Positions 56,067-64,000 of a DNA stretch of 64,000 bases are shown here, piece by piece. Both the position numbers and the translations under genes were made by a program. The DNA comes from Paraburkholderia sp. IMGN_8. Its GTDB lineage: Bacteria; Pseudomonadota; Gammaproteobacteria; Burkholderiales; Burkholderiaceae. The first letter of the stretch is position 1; each line of letters starts with the position of its first letter. The stretch spans positions 3,534,001 through 3,598,000 of the forward strand of contig NZ_CP150900.1 in assembly GCF_038050405.1 (NCBI RefSeq), written 5' to 3'. The notes under the pieces were generated by a model. That model was not told where the DNA came from and ran no database searches. It saw only the letters and a program-made list of their open reading frames with translations.

Positions 56067-56109
56067 GTCGTGGACTCATCCCGTGCGCATCACGCGATGA
56101 GTCCACGAC
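56067..56109 (+). other. Long hairpin between the binding-protein gene and ureA
   Basis: Perfect 14-base arms, GTCGTGGACTCATC at 56067-56080 and GATGAGTCCACGAC at 56096-56109, with a further CGTG/CACG pair in the loop. It lies 54 bases after the upstream stop and 66 before ureA. With no T run it is more likely an RNA-stability or attenuation element than a plain terminator. Confidence 0.6.
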
Positions 56110-56174
56110 TTGCAGCGCCTATCACTGTCGCCGCCTGTCTCCTCGGGACAGACGCAACCCTAAGCACATAATCG

Positions 56175-56477
56175 ATGAAGCTGACACCTCGCGAGAAGGA
56201 CAAGCTGCTGATTTTCACCGCCGCGCTGCTCGCCGAACGGCGCCGCGCGCGCGGTCTCAAACTGAATTACCCGGAGGCGATCGCCTTCATCACCGCCGCG
56301 CTGATGGAAGCCGCCCGTGACGGCAAAACCGTCGCCGAGGTCATGCACTACGGCACCACGCTGCTGACGCGCGCCGATGTGATGGAAGGCGTGCCCGAGA
56401 TGATCCCCGACATCCAGGTCGAAGCCACCTTCCCCGATGGCACCAAGCTCGTCACCGTTCACCACCCGATCTCGTAA
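56175..56477 (+). CDS. ureA: Urease subunit gamma
   Basis: 100 residues, the standard length. [41 protein letters not shown] (part) and [20 protein letters not shown] are family blocks. One of three structural subunits of cytosolic nickel urease. Followed by ureB after ten bases. Confidence 0.97.
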   Translation: MKLTPREKDKLLIFTAALLAERRRARGLKLNYPEAIAFITAALMEAARDGKTVAEVMHYGTTLLTRADVMEGVPEMIPDIQVEATFPDGTKLVTVHHPIS

Positions 56478-56487
56478 GGCAGGCCCC

Positions 56488-56793
56488 ATGATTCCCGGCG
56501 AACTCCTCATCGACGACGGCGAACACGAACTCAACGCGGGCCGCGCCACCGTCACGGTGGTCGTGTCGAATACCGGCGACCGTCCGGTGCAGATCGGCTC
56601 GCACTACCATTTCTACGAAGTGAACGAGGCCCTGTCGTTCGATCGCGAAGCAGCACGCGGCTTCCGGCTGAACATCGCGGCGGGCACCGCCGTGCGCTTC
56701 GAGCCCGGCCAAGAACGCACCGTCGAACTGGTCGAACTGGCAGGCGAGCGCGTCGTCTACGGCTTCAACGGCAAGGTGATGGGCAAGCTTTGA
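56488..56793 (+). CDS. ureB: Urease subunit beta
   Basis: 101 residues: [19 protein letters not shown] at the start, then [20 protein letters not shown] and [16 protein letters not shown]. The ATG at 56488 follows the ureA stop by ten bases; the longer open frame from 56437 lies inside ureA. Confidence 0.97.
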   Translation: MIPGELLIDDGEHELNAGRATVTVVVSNTGDRPVQIGSHYHFYEVNEALSFDREAARGFRLNIAAGTAVRFEPGQERTVELVELAGERVVYGFNGKVMGKL

Positions 56794-56848
56794 CGCGTCA
56801 CTCACGCGTACCTGCTTTGACCGCCCTGCTCATTCCCGGACCCACACC

Positions 56849-58555
56849 ATGACATTACGCATTGGCCGCCGCGCATACGCGGAAATGTTCGGCCCCACCA
56901 CCGGCGACCGCGTGCGCCTCGCCGATACCGAGCTGCTGATCGAAGTCGAGCGCGACTTCACGACCTACGGCGAAGAAGTGAAATTCGGCGGCGGCAAAGT
57001 GATTCGCGACGGCATGGGCCAGTCGCAACGCGTGCACGCCGAGGTGGTCGATACCGTCGTCACGAACGCGGTGATTCTCGATCACTGGGGCATCGTCAAA
57101 GCCGACATCGGCATCAAGAACGGCCGCATCGCCGCGATCGGCAAAGCAGGCAACCCGGACATCCAGCCGAACGTGACGATCGCGATCGGCGCGTCCACCG
57201 AAGTGATTGCCGGCGAAGGGCTGATCGTGACGGCGGGCGGCATCGATACGCACATTCACTTCATCAGCCCGCAGCAGATCGAAGAAGCACTCGCGAGCGG
57301 CGTGACGACGATGCTCGGCGGCGGCACCGGTCCAGCTACGGGCACGAACGCGACGACCTGCACGCCGGGTCCGTGGCATCTCGAACGAATGCTGCAAGCG
57401 GCCGACGGTTATCCGATGAATCTCGGCTTCCTCGGCAAGGGCAACGTGAGCCAGCCGCAGCCCGCTTTAGAGCAGATCGCCGCGGGTGCGATCGGTCTGA
57501 AGCTGCACGAAGACTGGGGCACGACGCCGGCAGCAATCGACAACTGTCTCTCCGTCGCCGACGACACCGACACGCAGGTCGCGATTCACACGGATACGTT
57601 GAACGAAGCGGGCTTCGTCGAAACGACGGTGGCCGCGTTCAAGGGCCGCACGATCCACACGTATCACACGGAAGGCGCAGGCGGCGGCCACGCACCGGAC
57701 ATCATCAAGGTGTGCGGCGAAGCGAACGTGCTGCCCTCGTCCACCAATCCGACGCGCCCGTACACCGTCAACACGCTCGACGAGCATCTCGACATGCTGA
57801 TGGTCTGCCATCACCTGGACCCGTCGATTGCGGAAGACATTGCGTTCGCCGAATCGCGCATCCGCCGCGAGACCATCGCCGCCGAAGATATCCTGCACGA
57901 CCTCGGCGCGCTGTCGATGCTGTCGTCGGATTCGCAGGCGATGGGGCGCGTGGGCGAAGTGATCATCCGCACATGGCAGACCGCGCACAAGATGAAGGTG
58001 CAACGCGGCGCGCTGCCCGAAGACAACGCGCGCCACGACAATTTCCGCGCAAAGCGTTATGTCGCGAAGTACACGATCAACCCGGCGATCACGCACGGCA
58101 TTTCGCATGAGGTCGGCTCGATCGAGCCGGGCAAGTGGGCCGACCTGGTGTTCTGGGAGCCGGCGTTTTTCGGCATCAAGCCGTCGCTGGTCCTGAAGGG
58201 CGGCATGATCGCGATGGCGCAGATGGGCGACCCGAACGCGTCGATTCCGACGCCGCAGCCGGTGCATTATCGCGAGATGTTCGCGACGCGCGGCGGAGCG
58301 TTGGGCCGCACATCGCTGACCTTCGTCTCGCAGATGGCCGCCGATGCGGGCGTCGGCGAACGCTACGGCTTGAATAAGCGTATCGTTGCGGTGAAGAACT
58401 GCCGCAACATTACGAAGGCCGACATGATTCACAACGCGTGGCGCCCGGCGATCAGCGTCGATCCGGAAACGTATGAGGTGATCGCCGACGGTCAGTTGCT
58501 GACCTGCGAACCCGCGACGGTGCTGCCCATGGCGCAACGTTACTTCCTGTTCTAA
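56849..58555 (+). CDS. ureC: Urease subunit alpha (catalytic)
   Basis: 568 residues, standard. The nickel ligands are visible: HIHFISPQQ, the carbamylated Lys in [28 protein letters not shown] and [15 protein letters not shown]; the flap Cys/His is in MVCHHLDPS. It hydrolyses urea to ammonia and carbamate in the cytosol. Follows ureB by 55 bases and precedes ureE by three. Confidence 0.98.
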   Translation: MTLRIGRRAYAEMFGPTTGDRVRLADTELLIEVERDFTTYGEEVKFGGGKVIRDGMGQSQRVHAEVVDTVVTNAVILDHWGIVKADIGIKNGRIAAIGKAGNPDIQPNVTIAIGASTEVIAGEGLIVTAGGIDTHIHFISPQQIEEALASGVTTMLGGGTGPATGTNATTCTPGPWHLERMLQAADGYPMNLGFLGKGNVSQPQPALEQIAAGAIGLKLHEDWGTTPAAIDNCLSVADDTDTQVAIHTDTLNEAGFVETTVAAFKGRTIHTYHTEGAGGGHAPDIIKVCGEANVLPSSTNPTRPYTVNTLDEHLDMLMVCHHLDPSIAEDIAFAESRIRRETIAAEDILHDLGALSMLSSDSQAMGRVGEVIIRTWQTAHKMKVQRGALPEDNARHDNFRAKRYVAKYTINPAITHGISHEVGSIEPGKWADLVFWEPAFFGIKPSLVLKGGMIAMAQMGDPNASIPTPQPVHYREMFATRGGALGRTSLTFVSQMAADAGVGERYGLNKRIVAVKNCRNITKADMIHNAWRPAISVDPETYEVIADGQLLTCEPATVLPMAQRYFLF

Positions 58556-58558
58556 ACC

Positions 58559-59227
58559 ATGCGCACCATCGACAAACGGATCGCGCCGCATCTGAAGCTC
58601 GCACCGGTTCTGGTGAAGCGCGCGCCGACCTTGACGCTTGCTTTCGACGACCGCCGCAAGAGCCGTCTCGCGGCAACGCTCGACAACGGCGAAGAAGTCG
58701 CGCTGCTGCTGCCGCGCGGCACGGTGCTGCGCGACGGCGATGTTCTGGTCGCCGACGATGGCGGTTTGGTCCGCGTCGTTGCCGCGCCCGAAACGGTGCT
58801 TTACGTCCGCGCCAAAGATGCGCTGACGCTGACACGCGCCGCTTATCACCTCGGCAATCGCCACACGCCGGTCGAAGTCGGCGCGGATTATCTGAAGCTC
58901 GAATACGACCCCGTGCTGGCCGATATGCTCAAGCGCATCGGCGCGACGGTCGACCAGGTGTCGATGCCGTTCCAGCCGGAATCCGGTGCGTATGGCGGCG
59001 GCCATAAGCATGGTCACGACGAGACTTTCGCAGAAGACTATGCGCTCGCGCAGCAGGTGTTCGACGAGCATCACGGGCATGAGCATTCGCACGATCATGA
59101 GCATGGCCATAGCCACGCGCACGGTCACTCGCATGATCACGATCACGGCCATGGCCACGATCACGACGATCACGTCCACGACGAATCGTGCGGCCACGGG
59201 CATCACAATCATCATGCGCATCGCTGA
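58559..59227 (+). CDS. ureE: Urease accessory protein UreE (nickel carrier, His-rich tail)
   Basis: 222 residues. N-terminal domain ([20 protein letters not shown]) and metal-binding domain ([13 protein letters not shown], with [20 protein letters not shown]) are typical. The last 70 residues are a tail with more than 25 His, mixed with Asp, Glu and Gly, for nickel storage. The tail codons at the very end overlap ureF by 14 bases. Confidence 0.95.
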   Translation: MRTIDKRIAPHLKLAPVLVKRAPTLTLAFDDRRKSRLAATLDNGEEVALLLPRGTVLRDGDVLVADDGGLVRVVAAPETVLYVRAKDALTLTRAAYHLGNRHTPVEVGADYLKLEYDPVLADMLKRIGATVDQVSMPFQPESGAYGGGHKHGHDETFAEDYALAQQVFDEHHGHEHSHDHEHGHSHAHGHSHDHDHGHGHDHDDHVHDESCGHGHHNHHAHR

Positions 59228-59894
59228 ACTCACGGCGCTGCTGCATCTCGCGTCGCCGGCGCTGCCGATCGGCGCGTTCAGTTACTCGCAGGGTCTCGAA
59301 GCCGCGATCGAAGCGCAACTGATCACCGATGCCGATTCCGCTCGCGATTGGATCGCCAGCGGTTTAACGGACGTGCTCGCACGTGGCGAGCTGCCGTTTC
59401 TTGCTCATCAGATCGAACGCTGGCGCACGCATGATGCCGCGGGTCTCGCTGAAGCGAATAGCGAATTTCTGGCCAGTCGGGAATCGGCCGAACTAAGGCG
59501 CGAAACAGAGCAGATGGGCTGGTCGCTGCGGCAGTTGTTCGTGTCCCTGGAATGGGGCGATGCACCGAGGCGCACGACACTGGCCGCGATAACGCCTTTG
59601 GCCCAACCCACCGCGTTTGCGTTCGCAGCGTATGCACACGACGCAGCGGTCGACGCCGCCCTTGCCGCCTACGCGTTCAGCTGGGTGGAGAACCAGGCCG
59701 CTGCCGCTCTGAAAGCGGTGCCGCTCGGACAGCTCGCCGGCCAACGGATCATCGTCGCGTTGCGCGCGCCGATCGACGCCGCCGTCTCGTGTGCACTCGC
59801 CACGTCACCCGAAAACATCAACACCTTCGCGCCGCAATTAGGCATTCTGTCGGCGCGTCACGAGTCGCAATACTCGCGGCTCTTTCGCTCATAA
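59214..59894 (+). CDS. ureF: Urease accessory protein UreF
   Basis: 226 residues. [21 protein letters not shown] is the UreF signature near the start, and [17 protein letters not shown] lies near the end. It acts in the UreDFG complex that delivers nickel. The ATG at 59214 lies within the last codons of ureE in another frame; the longer open frame upstream is the shadow of the His tail. Confidence 0.94.
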   Translation: MRIAELTALLHLASPALPIGAFSYSQGLEAAIEAQLITDADSARDWIASGLTDVLARGELPFLAHQIERWRTHDAAGLAEANSEFLASRESAELRRETEQMGWSLRQLFVSLEWGDAPRRTTLAAITPLAQPTAFAFAAYAHDAAVDAALAAYAFSWVENQAAAALKAVPLGQLAGQRIIVALRAPIDAAVSCALATSPENINTFAPQLGILSARHESQYSRLFRS

Positions 59895-59906
59895 CGAAGA
59901 TCCATC

Positions 59907-60551
59907 ATGAACGCACCTCATCACCCCGCTCTTCGTACGAAGAAACTGCCGCCGCTGCGCGTGGGCGTCGGCGGCCCGGTCGGCTCGGGCAAGACCACGC
60001 TGCTCGAAATGCTCTGCAAGGCGATGCGCGAGCAATACGACCTCGTCGCGATCACCAACGATATCTATACGAAAGAAGATCAACGTCTGTTGACGGTGGC
60101 GGGCGCGTTGCCGGCCGAGCGGATCATGGGTGTGGAGACGGGCGGCTGCCCGCACACGGCGATTCGCGAAGACGCGTCGATCAATCTGGAAGCCGTCGAC
60201 CGTATGCTGACGCGCTTTCCCGATGCGGACATCGTGTTCATCGAATCGGGCGGCGATAACCTTGCGGCGACGTTCAGCCCGGAGTTGTCGGACCTGACGA
60301 TCTATGTAATCGACGTCGCGGGCGGCGAGAAGATTCCGCGCAAGGGCGGACCGGGGATTACGAAGTCGGATCTGCTGGTGATCAACAAGACGGACCTGGC
60401 GCCGATGGTCGGCGCGAACCTCGACGTGATGGCTTCGGATGCGAAGAAGATGCGCGGCGAGCGCCCCTTCGTGATGTGCAATCTGAAGGCGCTCGACGGG
60501 CTGGATGAGGTGGTGAAGTTTATCGAGAAGAAGGGGTTGTTGAAGGTTTGA
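59907..60551 (+). CDS. ureG: Urease accessory GTPase UreG
   Basis: 214 residues. P-loop [16 protein letters not shown], then [31 protein letters not shown] with the nickel-linked CPH motif, [18 protein letters not shown] and [14 protein letters not shown] hydrolysis drives nickel insertion. Twelve bases after ureF; it ends the ure series and converges on waaA. Confidence 0.97.
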   Translation: MNAPHHPALRTKKLPPLRVGVGGPVGSGKTTLLEMLCKAMREQYDLVAITNDIYTKEDQRLLTVAGALPAERIMGVETGGCPHTAIREDASINLEAVDRMLTRFPDADIVFIESGGDNLAATFSPELSDLTIYVIDVAGGEKIPRKGGPGITKSDLLVINKTDLAPMVGANLDVMASDAKKMRGERPFVMCNLKALDGLDEVVKFIEKKGLLKV

Positions 60552-60577
60552 GATGGAGGCGCTGTCCGCCCCTCGCC

Positions 60578-61891
60578 TCACTCCGGCAACACCGCCATCA
60601 ACACATCCACCGTCCGCGCCGTGGCCCCGCGATGGCGCGCGGCAAACGCCGAGGCCGCACCGCCCATCGCCAGCCGCCGTGCCTTGTCGCCGAACAGCTC
60701 ACGCAACACGCGCGCCAGATCGGCCGGGTCCTGCACCTGTACCGCCGCGCCGGCCGCGACCGCATCGGCGGTGGCTTGCGTGAAATTGAACACGTGCGGC
60801 CCGATCAGCACCGGCACGCCCACCGCGCATGCCTCGATCAGATTCTGCCCACCCAGTGGCAACAGACTTCCGCCGATGAACGCCAGATCCGAAGCGGCAT
60901 AGTAAGTGCCCAACTCGCCCATCGAATCGCCGAGCAGCACGTTCACGTCCGGCGGCAAAGCAGGCACACCGCTGCCTGCGGTCGAAGCCGCCGATGCCAT
61001 CGTCGCGGCCGGCGCCCACGTCGAACGCCGCTCGATGCGCAGCCCAGCCTTTTCAACCAGCGCCGCCACTTCGTTAAACCGCTGCGGATGACGCGGCACC
61101 AGAATCAGCAACGCATTGTCGACGCCGAGCGCCGCGAACGCCTGCAGCACCAGTTCCTCTTCGCCTTCACGCGTACTCGCCGCGACCCACACGGGCCGCG
61201 CACCGATCGCCGCACGCCACGCATGACCGCGCGCCGCCAGTTCCGGTGGCGTGTTCATATCGAACTTGAGATTGCCGAGCACCGCGACATTGCGCGCGCC
61301 CAACGCCGTGAGCCGCTCCGCATCCGACGGACTCTGCGCCAGCACACGAGCAAAACCGCCGAACACGTCCCTGGTTGCATTGCCGAACTTCGCCGCCCGC
61401 TTGAACGAACGCGCTGACATCCGCGCGTTGGTCAGCACCAGCGGCACGTCCGCGCGACGGCATTCATCGATCAACGTCGGCCACACTTCAGTTTCCATCA
61501 CCAGACCGAGCGATGGCCGCCACGTCCGCAAAAACCGCCGCACCGCGTGTGGCATGTCGTACGGCAAATAGCTGCGCAACACGCGGTCGCCGAAAATCTG
61601 CTCGCCGGTCGCGCGGCCGCTCGGCGTCATATGCGTGAGAAGAATCCGCGCGTCGGGCCGCGCGTTCATCAGCGCGTCGATCAGCGGTTGCGCGGCGCGC
61701 GTCTCGCCCACGGATACCGCATGCACCCAGATCAGCGGCGCATTGTCTTCCGGCAGCCGGCCACGCGCATAACCGAAACGCTCGCCGATTTGTTCGCGAT
61801 AACCGCGCTCCTTGCGCGAGCGGATCAGCAAACGCAACACGGCAAGCGGCGCGATGATCCACCAGAGCGCGTTATAAATCGCCCTCAGCAT
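60578..61891 (-). CDS. waaA: 3-deoxy-D-manno-octulosonic acid (Kdo) transferase
   Basis: 437 residues. An N-terminal membrane anchor (IYNALWWIIAPLAVLRLLIR), the acceptor-side motif LIWVHAVSVGETRAAQPLI with the essential Glu, and the C-terminal glycosyltransferase half with IGGSLLPLGGQNLIEACAVG. It adds Kdo to lipid IVA at the inner face of the inner membrane. Last of three leftward core genes. Confidence 0.95.
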   Translation of the reverse strand: MLRAIYNALWWIIAPLAVLRLLIRSRKERGYREQIGERFGYARGRLPEDNAPLIWVHAVSVGETRAAQPLIDALMNARPDARILLTHMTPSGRATGEQIFGDRVLRSYLPYDMPHAVRRFLRTWRPSLGLVMETEVWPTLIDECRRADVPLVLTNARMSARSFKRAAKFGNATRDVFGGFARVLAQSPSDAERLTALGARNVAVLGNLKFDMNTPPELAARGHAWRAAIGARPVWVAASTREGEEELVLQAFAALGVDNALLILVPRHPQRFNEVAALVEKAGLRIERRSTWAPAATMASAASTAGSGVPALPPDVNVLLGDSMGELGTYYAASDLAFIGGSLLPLGGQNLIEACAVGVPVLIGPHVFNFTQATADAVAAGAAVQVQDPADLARVLRELFGDKARRLAMGGAASAFAARHRGATARTVDVLMAVLPE

Positions 61892-61949
61892 CGGCGCTCC
61901 GCTTTTCGCCGCGTGTGTTTCAGCGCGCCTGGCAAGGAGAAAGCGGCGC

Positions 61950-62834
61950 TCAAACCAGCGCCCTGCCCTTCAGGCGTTCGAGAATGCCGAGCGGCGCGCA
62001 TTCCGGCTGCGCCATCGCCTTGACCGGCAGGAAAAAAGTCTGCTCCAGCATGAACTGGCCGGACATCACCGCATGCGCGGTCTGGTCGGAGAAACACACC
62101 CACACACTGCCGGGCGGAAACGGCATGGTCTCCTGCGGGCACGACTTCTGATACTCGAGATCGGCCTTCATACCGTCGTGCAGATTCAGCATCAGATGGT
62201 CGTATTCGCTGCGCGGCGATTTGGTCACGTGCAGCAGGTTCAGCAGCCAGGCCGAGCCGGGCATCTGCGGTTTGATGCGCGGCAGGAAGCGTTTGGCCAT
62301 ATCCTCGAACGGCTCGCCGACGCGCCACACGCGTGGCACGCCTTGCGGATTGACGTTGGTGAACACCCGCAGGATGCGCTCGCCGTAGTTCGGCCGCGAC
62401 GGGAATGCGTCTACATGCAAACGGCTATCGTCCTTGCGCCAGGACGTCTGGCGCGTTTCCACCTTATGCAGCCGCAGGCTCGTCGGTGCGACGCGCAGCT
62501 TGCCGTTGTATTCGGGGAAGAGTCCATCGACCAGCGTGCGCGCATTGGCCTGATACCGCGCGATCAACGCGCGTACCGCCGATTGCGTGACGGCGTCGCC
62601 GGCCACGCCGTGCAGCGCGCCGCCATTCGGTTCGAGGCTGATGTTCTTGCGGTTCGGATCGGCGAGCGCCGGATCGAGCAGCGCCTGCTCGCCGCCTTCG
62701 ATCGCAAAGCGCAGATTCGGGAAATACAGCACTTTGCCGCGTTCGACGCCGGCCAGCAGCGTCTCACGCGGCACGGACAGGTTGCGTCCGTGCCAGTCAG
62801 CGGTGGCAACTTCGATGATCTGGGTTTCGTTCAT
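61950..62834 (-). CDS. kdoO: Kdo hydroxylase family protein (Fe(II)/2-oxoglutarate dioxygenase)
   Basis: 294 residues. The metal-binding triad fits H140-x-D142 in DSRLHVDAFPSRPNYG and the distal H254 in CFSDQTAHAVMSGQF. KdoO enzymes hydroxylate Kdo of the lipopolysaccharide to Ko, a modification known in Burkholderia and Yersinia. Its place between waaC and waaA supports this. I start at ATG 62834 (MNETQIIEVA); the open frame to 62993 overlaps waaC. Confidence 0.87.
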   Translation of the reverse strand: MNETQIIEVATADWHGRNLSVPRETLLAGVERGKVLYFPNLRFAIEGGEQALLDPALADPNRKNISLEPNGGALHGVAGDAVTQSAVRALIARYQANARTLVDGLFPEYNGKLRVAPTSLRLHKVETRQTSWRKDDSRLHVDAFPSRPNYGERILRVFTNVNPQGVPRVWRVGEPFEDMAKRFLPRIKPQMPGSAWLLNLLHVTKSPRSEYDHLMLNLHDGMKADLEYQKSCPQETMPFPPGSVWVCFSDQTAHAVMSGQFMLEQTFFLPVKAMAQPECAPLGILERLKGRALV

Positions 62835-62881
62835 GGTCGCCCTTGAAAACGGATGGAGCGTAAGGCGAAGTGCACGCCGCG

Positions 62882-63883
62882 TTACAGCAGGCCGAAACCG
62901 GCCAGCGCGGACTTCACCTGTTGCAGCGTGGGCGGCTGCCCGGCCGTGCCGAGATTGACGACGTTCGGCGACCAGTAGCCGCCGGTACGCCACGCGGTGG
63001 AGAAATTGTACAACTCGACCGTCGGCCGCTTCAGCGCCGCCGCGATATGAACTAGACCTGTATCAACACCAACCGTCGCGGCCGCGCCCTCGATCAGGCC
63101 GACCACCGCCGGCAGCGACAGGCGCGGCGGCACGATCGCCGCGGCGCCGAATTCCTTGGCCAGCCGTTCGCTGGTGACGCGCTCTTCTTCGCTGCCCCAC
63201 GGCAACACGATCGACGCACCGCACCGCACCAGCGACTGGCCCAGTTCGATCCAGGCGGTATCAGGCCATTGTTTGTCGGCGCGAGAGGTGGCGTGGACGA
63301 ACACCACGTACGGCACCGGCAGGTTCAGATTCGCCTCCGACAACGCCAGCGCCGCCCGCCCGGTGTCGAGACCGAAATCGATATCATCGGTGGGTTGCGG
63401 CTGCGGGTCGTTCAGCGCCGCGGCCACCAGCCGGCGCGTGCGTTCAACCACGTGAGTGCGCGGCTCGATCGGCACGCGTTTGTCGTAGAAGAAACGCACC
63501 GGCCATTCGAAGCCCGCGCCGTCGGTGCGGTTCGCGAGGCCGACCAGCGGCCCGCGCGCCATCCGCGCGACCCACGCGGTCTTGATGAGCCCCTGGCAGT
63601 CGATCACCAGATCGTAATGCTCGGCGGCGAGCGCGCGGCGAAACGCACCGATCTCGCGCCAGTTGTCGACCGAAAAGAGACGCTTGCGCCAGCGCCGCAG
63701 CGACACGGGAATCGCCCGGTGCACGCCGTTGACGAGCTGCACGAGCCCGACGAAGCTTTCTTCGACGAGCCAGTCGATCTGCGCTTGCGGATGGCGGCGT
63801 CGGATGTCGGCGATCACCGGCATGTTGTGAACGACGTCGCCCAGTGACGACACCCTCACGATCAGTATCTTTTGCACGCTCAA
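62882..63883 (-). CDS. waaC: Lipopolysaccharide heptosyltransferase I
   Basis: 333 residues of glycosyltransferase family 9. The N-terminus KILIVRVSSLGDVVHNMPV and the C-terminal VGVDTGLVHIAAALKRPTVE are diagnostic. It adds the first heptose to Kdo2-lipid A. It lies 47 bases before the Kdo hydroxylase gene; its promoter would be in the 117 bases that end the window, where I see no clear element. Confidence 0.95.
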   Translation of the reverse strand: MSVQKILIVRVSSLGDVVHNMPVIADIRRRHPQAQIDWLVEESFVGLVQLVNGVHRAIPVSLRRWRKRLFSVDNWREIGAFRRALAAEHYDLVIDCQGLIKTAWVARMARGPLVGLANRTDGAGFEWPVRFFYDKRVPIEPRTHVVERTRRLVAAALNDPQPQPTDDIDFGLDTGRAALALSEANLNLPVPYVVFVHATSRADKQWPDTAWIELGQSLVRCGASIVLPWGSEEERVTSERLAKEFGAAAIVPPRLSLPAVVGLIEGAAATVGVDTGLVHIAAALKRPTVELYNFSTAWRTGGYWSPNVVNLGTAGQPPTLQQVKSALAGFGLL

Positions 63884-64000
63884 GTGTGGGAAAACCGGCT
63901 ATCCGGCCCGAAGATGCGTTGAAAGAGCCCCCAAACCTGTCGCTTCGCGCCAGGCCCCCCGAGGGGGGTGAGAGAGGACCGCAATTCTAGCGCGACACGG

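Noticed and set aside
56054..56069. Third sigma-54 promoter before ureA
   Set aside because: CGGCATT-GCAC-TTGTC lacks the first T and, more importantly, the C of the -12 GC pair.

Overview
This 64 kb window is GC-rich chromosomal DNA from a Burkholderiales bacterium, most likely Burkholderia sensu lato and by its gene orders and repeats probably Paraburkholderia. Support comes from CysB beside a DUF934/APS-reductase type cys cluster, a DUF2486 gene beside holC, a Kdo-hydroxylase gene between waaA and waaC, urtABCDE next to ure genes, and zapA followed by 6S RNA. Nearly all of it is core metabolism. I see no phage, plasmid, transposase, tRNA, rRNA or CRISPR array.

Region by region. 1-0.6 kb: the last codons of a PaaI-like thioesterase and a DoxX membrane protein. 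0.7-14.1 kb: a cobalamin locus for the late steps and uptake of B12 (cobQ, cobU, cbiB, cobC/cobD decarboxylase, btuF; then, leftward, cobC phosphatase, cobS, cobT, btuD, btuC, btuB). The btuB unit starts with a cobalamin riboswitch. A Fic-domain gene with a degenerate active site sits in the middle, preceded by a cluster of at least six copies of a 12-bp operator-like motif. 14.3-17.9 kb: zapB-like gene, zapA, 6S RNA, EVE protein, SIMPL protein, lgt. 18-21.4 kb: LysR regulator, ilvD, a c-type cytochrome. 21.4-26.9 kb: DUF2486, holC, pepA, divergent lptFG and a small cbiX. 27.7-35.2 kb: siroheme and sulfate assimilation genes (cobA, cysN, cysD, APS-type cysH, DUF934, cysI) with divergent cysB. 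35.3-36.8 kb: an orphan LivK-like binding protein and a small hypothetical gene. 36.8-43.8 kb: a sugar or polyol operon (oxidoreductase, TIM-barrel isomerase, ABC importer, LacI regulator with a palindromic operator). 44-46.8 kb: PCMT-family methyltransferase, rhodanese, omega-aminotransferase. 47-60.6 kb: nitrogen scavenging from urea (urtABCDE, ureD, an amino-acid binding protein, ureABCEFG), with sigma-54 promoters before urtA and before the binding-protein gene. 60.6-63.9 kb: waaA, a Kdo hydroxylase gene and waaC for the lipopolysaccharide inner core.

The least ordinary features are not genes. A dispersed repeat of about 250-390 bp per arm occurs six times at four places, at 26.9-27.7, 45.0-45.3, 52.2-52.9 and 54.6-54.9 kb. 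Two places carry a head-to-head composite of two arms, and one composite splits urtD from urtE. Each arm has a long hairpin whose two stem sides change together between copies. DNA beside the repeats switches base bias: the strand pointing 3'-ward into the element is unusually G+T rich, even when this goes against the coding strand. A second, unrelated palindrome family lies between cysN and cysD, where one hairpin unit is inserted in the loop of another and the stems differ by compensatory changes. These, the Fic gene with its operator array and the nested palindromes are the best leads for something undescribed.
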